Source of the DNA: an uncultured Eubacterium sp.
GTDB lineage: Bacteria > Bacillota > Clostridia > Lachnospirales > Lachnospiraceae
Reading direction: 5' to 3'
NCBI GenBank assembly: GCA_910580075.1
Contig: CAJTVR010000095.1
Coordinates: 1-17,315, forward strand
DNA length: 17,315 nt
Below are positions 15,290 through 17,315 of the stretch, piece after piece. The notes under the pieces are model-generated. The model saw nothing but the letters and a program-made list of their open reading frames with translations. It had not been told where the DNA came from and made no database searches. Made by a program: the position numbers and the translations under genes. The stretch's first letter is position 1; every line of letters begins with the position of its first letter.

Positions 15290-15324
15290 AATATGCATAG
15301 AAATAATCTTTAGGAGGAACTATC

Positions 15325-16011
15325 ATGACCAAAATAAGAACTGCCTTATTATGTATTTTGATATGCACAGCAGCCACAGGCTGTTCCAGGAACGCCCCGT
15401 CTGCAACAGATCATACAAATGCAGCAAGCCTGACTTCTATGAAAGATTCTGCCGATCCCGAAAATAGCCTTTACAGCATTTTAGGGCTGTCCATCGGATG
15501 CAGTGAAGATGACGTTACGGCACTGTATGGAGAGCCGGACAGCAGATATTATGAAATTGTCGGAACCTATGGGGTTACTGACCAGAGCCTTCATACCCAC
15601 ATGATTTATCATGACAAGACAATTGTAGCAAGGGATTTTCTTGACCAGTCAGAAAAATATGACGGCCAGAACGGAGTGGTCGAGATAGAAATGCGGAATG
15701 GAAAGTTTGAAACTTCACAAGGCATAAAGATCGGTGATTCTGCCCAGAAAATAAAAAAACAATATCATAATGTACGCATCTACAGCTATGGTGAAAAGGA
15801 TGACCTGGTTGCCAGCCTTATTTTTAACCGGGCTGAAAAAAAAGATACCTATAAGAACAGGGATTACCCTTATGAATATGGAAAAATTGACCAGGTAGCA
15901 TATGTCCTTTCGCAAAAAAAGTATAACGACCATTGCAATATCCCTGCCCTTATATTCCTGTTATACAAAAATAAAGTAACACGCATCATTGTTATGAATA
16001 CCATCCAGTAA
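15325..16011 (+). CDS. Lipoprotein of unknown function (candidate immunity protein 2)
   Basis: 228 residues from ATG 15325, with AGGAGG 6 bases upstream. Hydrophobic leader ending in lipobox AATGC, C20. The mature protein has two segments of the form LGLSIGCSEDDVTALYGEP (about 54-72) and GIKIGDSAQKIKKQYHNV (about 133-150). This 'G-x-x-I-G-x-S/C-x-x-x-V/I-x-x-x-Y' repeat is typical of SmpA/BLIP-like folds, where tandem copies often bind other proteins; BLIP itself is an inhibitor. That makes an inhibitor or immunity role plausible but unproven. Regulated by the BlaI-type operator, divergent from blaI. Confidence 0.8.
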   Translation: MTKIRTALLCILICTAATGCSRNAPSATDHTNAASLTSMKDSADPENSLYSILGLSIGCSEDDVTALYGEPDSRYYEIVGTYGVTDQSLHTHMIYHDKTIVARDFLDQSEKYDGQNGVVEIEMRNGKFETSQGIKIGDSAQKIKKQYHNVRIYSYGEKDDLVASLIFNRAEKKDTYKNRDYPYEYGKIDQVAYVLSQKKYNDHCNIPALIFLLYKNKVTRIIVMNTIQ

Positions 16012-16026
16012 TAAATATGACGCTAT

Positions 16027-16061
16027 ATTCCGGGCCATGCCATTTCTTCATGACCCGGAAT
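16027..16061. terminator. Bidirectional terminator-like hairpin between convergent genes
   Basis: 13-base arms 16027-16039 and 16049-16061 (ATTCCGGGCCATG / CATGACCCGGAAT) with one mismatch and a 9-base loop. It lies between the converging lipoprotein 2 and NlpC-like genes. No strong T run on either side. Confidence 0.6.
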
Positions 16062-16084
16062 GCTTCAATCTTTGGATACCTATC

Positions 16085-16723
16085 CTATAAGCAGTTAAGT
16101 TTTATTGTATAATTATAAAGCTGCTTTGCCTGGCTGTCACTGTATGCAGAATCTGACCAAGTCTGAACGCTCGCGTCCAGATCTTTTGTTTCATCGCCAA
16201 TCTTTATTGAACCAGCATGAGGTCCTTTACTGCCGTTTGAATGCGTATACTTAATCTTTGTAACCACACCATCTGAATTTTTGACCACCCCATGAACCAC
16301 AAGCACACGGCCGCCATTATCAAACCGGATGGTACAGCCTGGCGTAATATTCTTTGCCTTTGTTTTTTTTGCTCCAAAACTTGTGCTTGTCAGATTTGCA
16401 GCCGAAATGCCATATCCGTAAGTAAGGGAACCGTTAAGCCCAAGCTGGTTTTCAAAATAAGTCCTTACGCTGCCGCCAGAGGCTTCATTCAGGCAATAGT
16501 ATACCAGCCCGGAACAGTCAATGCCCGTTTTTCCCTTATTACTATTTACCCATGTCTGGATCTGTGCTGTTGTTTTTGACGCTGTCCCCCGCCAGTCGTT
16601 GATCGCTTTCAGAATCTGTGCCGGCGTATTTTTTGCCCCAAGCTGATACGGGAGCTTTATTCCGCTGATAGGAAAATCCGTATACTTGCTGCACTGTTGA
16701 ACCAAATTGCTGCTAAAACTCAT
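16085..16723 (-). CDS. NlpC/P60-like peptidoglycan hydrolase, no signal peptide
   Basis: 212 residues from ATG 16723, with AAGGA about 9 bases upstream. The N-terminal 60 residues are helical and contain NDWRG...QTWVN. The catalytic cysteine is C70 in GIDCSGLVYYC, the standard NlpC/P60 nucleophile motif; a candidate histidine is H144 in VLVVHGVV, and PGCTIRF before it matches the usual strand. This family cuts peptide cross-links or stems. There is no secretion signal. It is convergent with lipoprotein 2 and has its own TTTACA-class promoter, so it belongs to the sigma regulon along with the two glycan-cutting enzymes. It could also be a CHAP-type amidase; the exact bond is unknown. Confidence 0.75.
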   Translation of the reverse strand: MSFSSNLVQQCSKYTDFPISGIKLPYQLGAKNTPAQILKAINDWRGTASKTTAQIQTWVNSNKGKTGIDCSGLVYYCLNEASGGSVRTYFENQLGLNGSLTYGYGISAANLTSTSFGAKKTKAKNITPGCTIRFDNGGRVLVVHGVVKNSDGVVTKIKYTHSNGSKGPHAGSIKIGDETKDLDASVQTWSDSAYSDSQAKQLYNYTIKLNCL

Positions 16724-16770
16724 TTTAATATTCCTTCCTTTCTATTTTCTTATGATTGCAACCACAATAT

Positions 16771-16800
16771 ATAAAAAGAAGGATTTTCCTTTCATGTAAA
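16771..16800 (-). promoter_or_regulatory. TcdR-class promoter of the NlpC-like gene
   Basis: Minus strand TTTACA (16795-16800), 16 bases, CTTTTTAT (16771-16778). About 50 bases before the coding start. Fourth member of the promoter set. Confidence 0.75.
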
Positions 16801-16861
16801 CCTATTTTCACAAAAATATTTCTTTCTGAGTTTCTACATTTTTTTCAAAGCGACCACAGTG

Positions 16862-16888
16862 TTCAAATCGGACAGGCAGAGTGTTCAA
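16862..16888. repeat. Direct-repeat copy 2, right border of the island
   Basis: TTCAAATCGGACAGGCAG at 16862-16879 is identical to 7654-7671, same orientation. Around it AGTGTTCAA recurs three times (about 16858, 16880 and 16901), a phased arrangement again like IS21-type ends. No transposase remains. Confidence 0.65.
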
Positions 16889-16983
16889 TCGCCTGAACAC
16901 AGTGTTCAACACTCTAAAGGGGGTGGTCAAAAATGAACATTCCTCTGTCCAAAGTCATAAAAATCAAAAACGCTAACAAAATC

Positions 16984-17029
16984 AAACAAGGGATTCCAGC
17001 AACAATCAATGTGCCGTAATCCCTTGTTT
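16984..17029 (+). repeat. 12-base perfect hairpin (terminator-like)
   Basis: Arms AAACAAGGGATT at 16984-16995 and its complement at 17018-17029, with a 22-base loop and a TTTT end on the plus strand. It overlaps a minus-strand open frame that I do not accept as a gene. Confidence 0.5.
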
Positions 17030-17078
17030 TCGGCGGTTTTCCCGATATTCTGTTCATTCCCTTTGTATCAATTAAGCG

Positions 17079-17098
17079 GTTTACATTTCTATGTAAAC
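17079..17098. repeat. Palindrome GTTTACAT-N4-ATGTAAAC
   Basis: Perfect 8-base arms with a 4-base centre, a protein-binding-site style dyad next to the right repeat array. It contains TTTACA on both strands, but neither has a CTTTYTTA partner at 16 bases. Confidence 0.5.
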
Positions 17099-17111
17099 GC
17101 TGTCTTTGATA

Positions 17112-17168
17112 CAATTTGATTTTGCCTTTGTACTTTTTGATTTTGCCCTTATACCTTTTGATTTTGCC
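17112..17168. repeat. TTTTGATTTTGCC repeat array, right edge
   Basis: Copies end at 17126, 17147 and 17168, spaced exactly 21 bases, with the CAATTTGATTTTGC variant outermost on the left. The same motif and orientation as the array at 1-72. Confidence 0.7.
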
Positions 17169-17193
17169 TTGTAGGGTATAATGTACCCATAGA

Positions 17194-17286
17194 TGTGGAC
17201 ATAAAATTTGACCCCAATCCCATTTCGTGGACACTGAAAATACCCTAATCCAGTTTCATGTGTACTAGTCAACAAAAACTGGACAC
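17194..17286. repeat. TGGACA(C) repeats, possible end of another insertion sequence
   Basis: TGGACA occurs at about 17196, 17228 and 17280, with AT-rich spacers. Spaced copies just outside the TTTTGATTTTGCC array suggest the start of a further element outside the window. No coding sequence is present to confirm. Confidence 0.35.
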
Positions 17287-17315
17287 AAATTTTAAATTTT
17301 TTTACAGCAAAGATT

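Noticed and set aside
7781..16723. Ordinary prophage lysis cassette
   Set aside because: No structural, packaging or replication genes; the hydrolases have separate sigma-class promoters and lie among lipoproteins and a BlaI/M56 pair.
17079..17110. Fifth TcdR-class promoter at the GTTTACAT palindrome
   Set aside because: Neither strand has CTTTYTTA at 16 bases, and no gene follows in the right direction.
16914..17234. Minus-strand 106-codon frame with repeated GKIK units and a hydrophobic C-terminus
   Set aside because: The GKIK units are just translated DNA repeats, the inner 47-codon version has no spaced ribosome site, and a 12-base hairpin lies inside it.

Overview
The window looks like a chromosomal accessory region of a gut-type Clostridia, probably Lachnospiraceae. 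Pointers are strong GGAGG ribosome sites, tandem large serine recombinases, an Rpn-type nuclease gene, an ImmR/ImmA pair and many small cysteine-containing proteins. This assignment rests on gene style only. I saw no rRNA, tRNA or CRISPR array.

Left part (1-7600) is mobile-element debris. It opens with a short repeat array of IS21-end type, then a P-loop kinase-like gene with a near-consensus promoter. After that come a shrunken recombinase remnant, a 57-residue protein, an Rpn nuclease, one intact large serine recombinase (2652-4229) overlapped by a second one that has lost its catalytic domain, a 56-residue cysteine-rich protein, and an ImmA protease/XRE repressor pair. The recombinases and ImmR/ImmA probably belonged to one integrated element.

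Right part (7781-16800) is the interesting one and reads as one regulated system. A small TcdR/UviA-like sigma factor sits next to a TcdE-like holin. Nearby are three peptidoglycan hydrolases of different chemistry (a GH73-like glucosaminidase, an SH3 plus phage-tail-type lysozyme, and an NlpC/P60-like protein), and none has a signal peptide. The sigma gene and all three hydrolase genes carry the same promoter, TTTACA, 16 bases, then CTTTYTTA. The TTTACA box is what I recall for TcdR-class sigma factors. The locus also encodes a BlaI-type repressor, a BlaR1-like M56 membrane protease with an unusual calcium-loop sensor domain, an exported protein with an LprI (lysozyme inhibitor)-like tail, and two lipoproteins. 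An 18-base operator, RTTATCA-N3-TGTATAAT, overlaps the -10 box of the promoters for blaI, both lipoproteins and the sigma gene.

Proposed logic (inference): envelope damage or a ligand activates the M56 sensor, BlaI is removed, and lipoproteins and sigma factor are made. The sigma factor then amplifies itself, switches on the hydrolases and probably co-expresses the holin that lets them out. The exported and lipid-anchored proteins could protect the producer. This would be a holin-exported bacteriolysin or self-lysis island wired to a cell-wall sensor.

Two genes of the system carry possible off-switches: the glucosaminidase has ATA where its start codon should be, and the sensor gene is split by a -1 shift at a run of seven T. 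The island is bracketed by a near-identical 27-base direct repeat (7654 and 16862), and the whole window by direct repeat arrays at its two ends.
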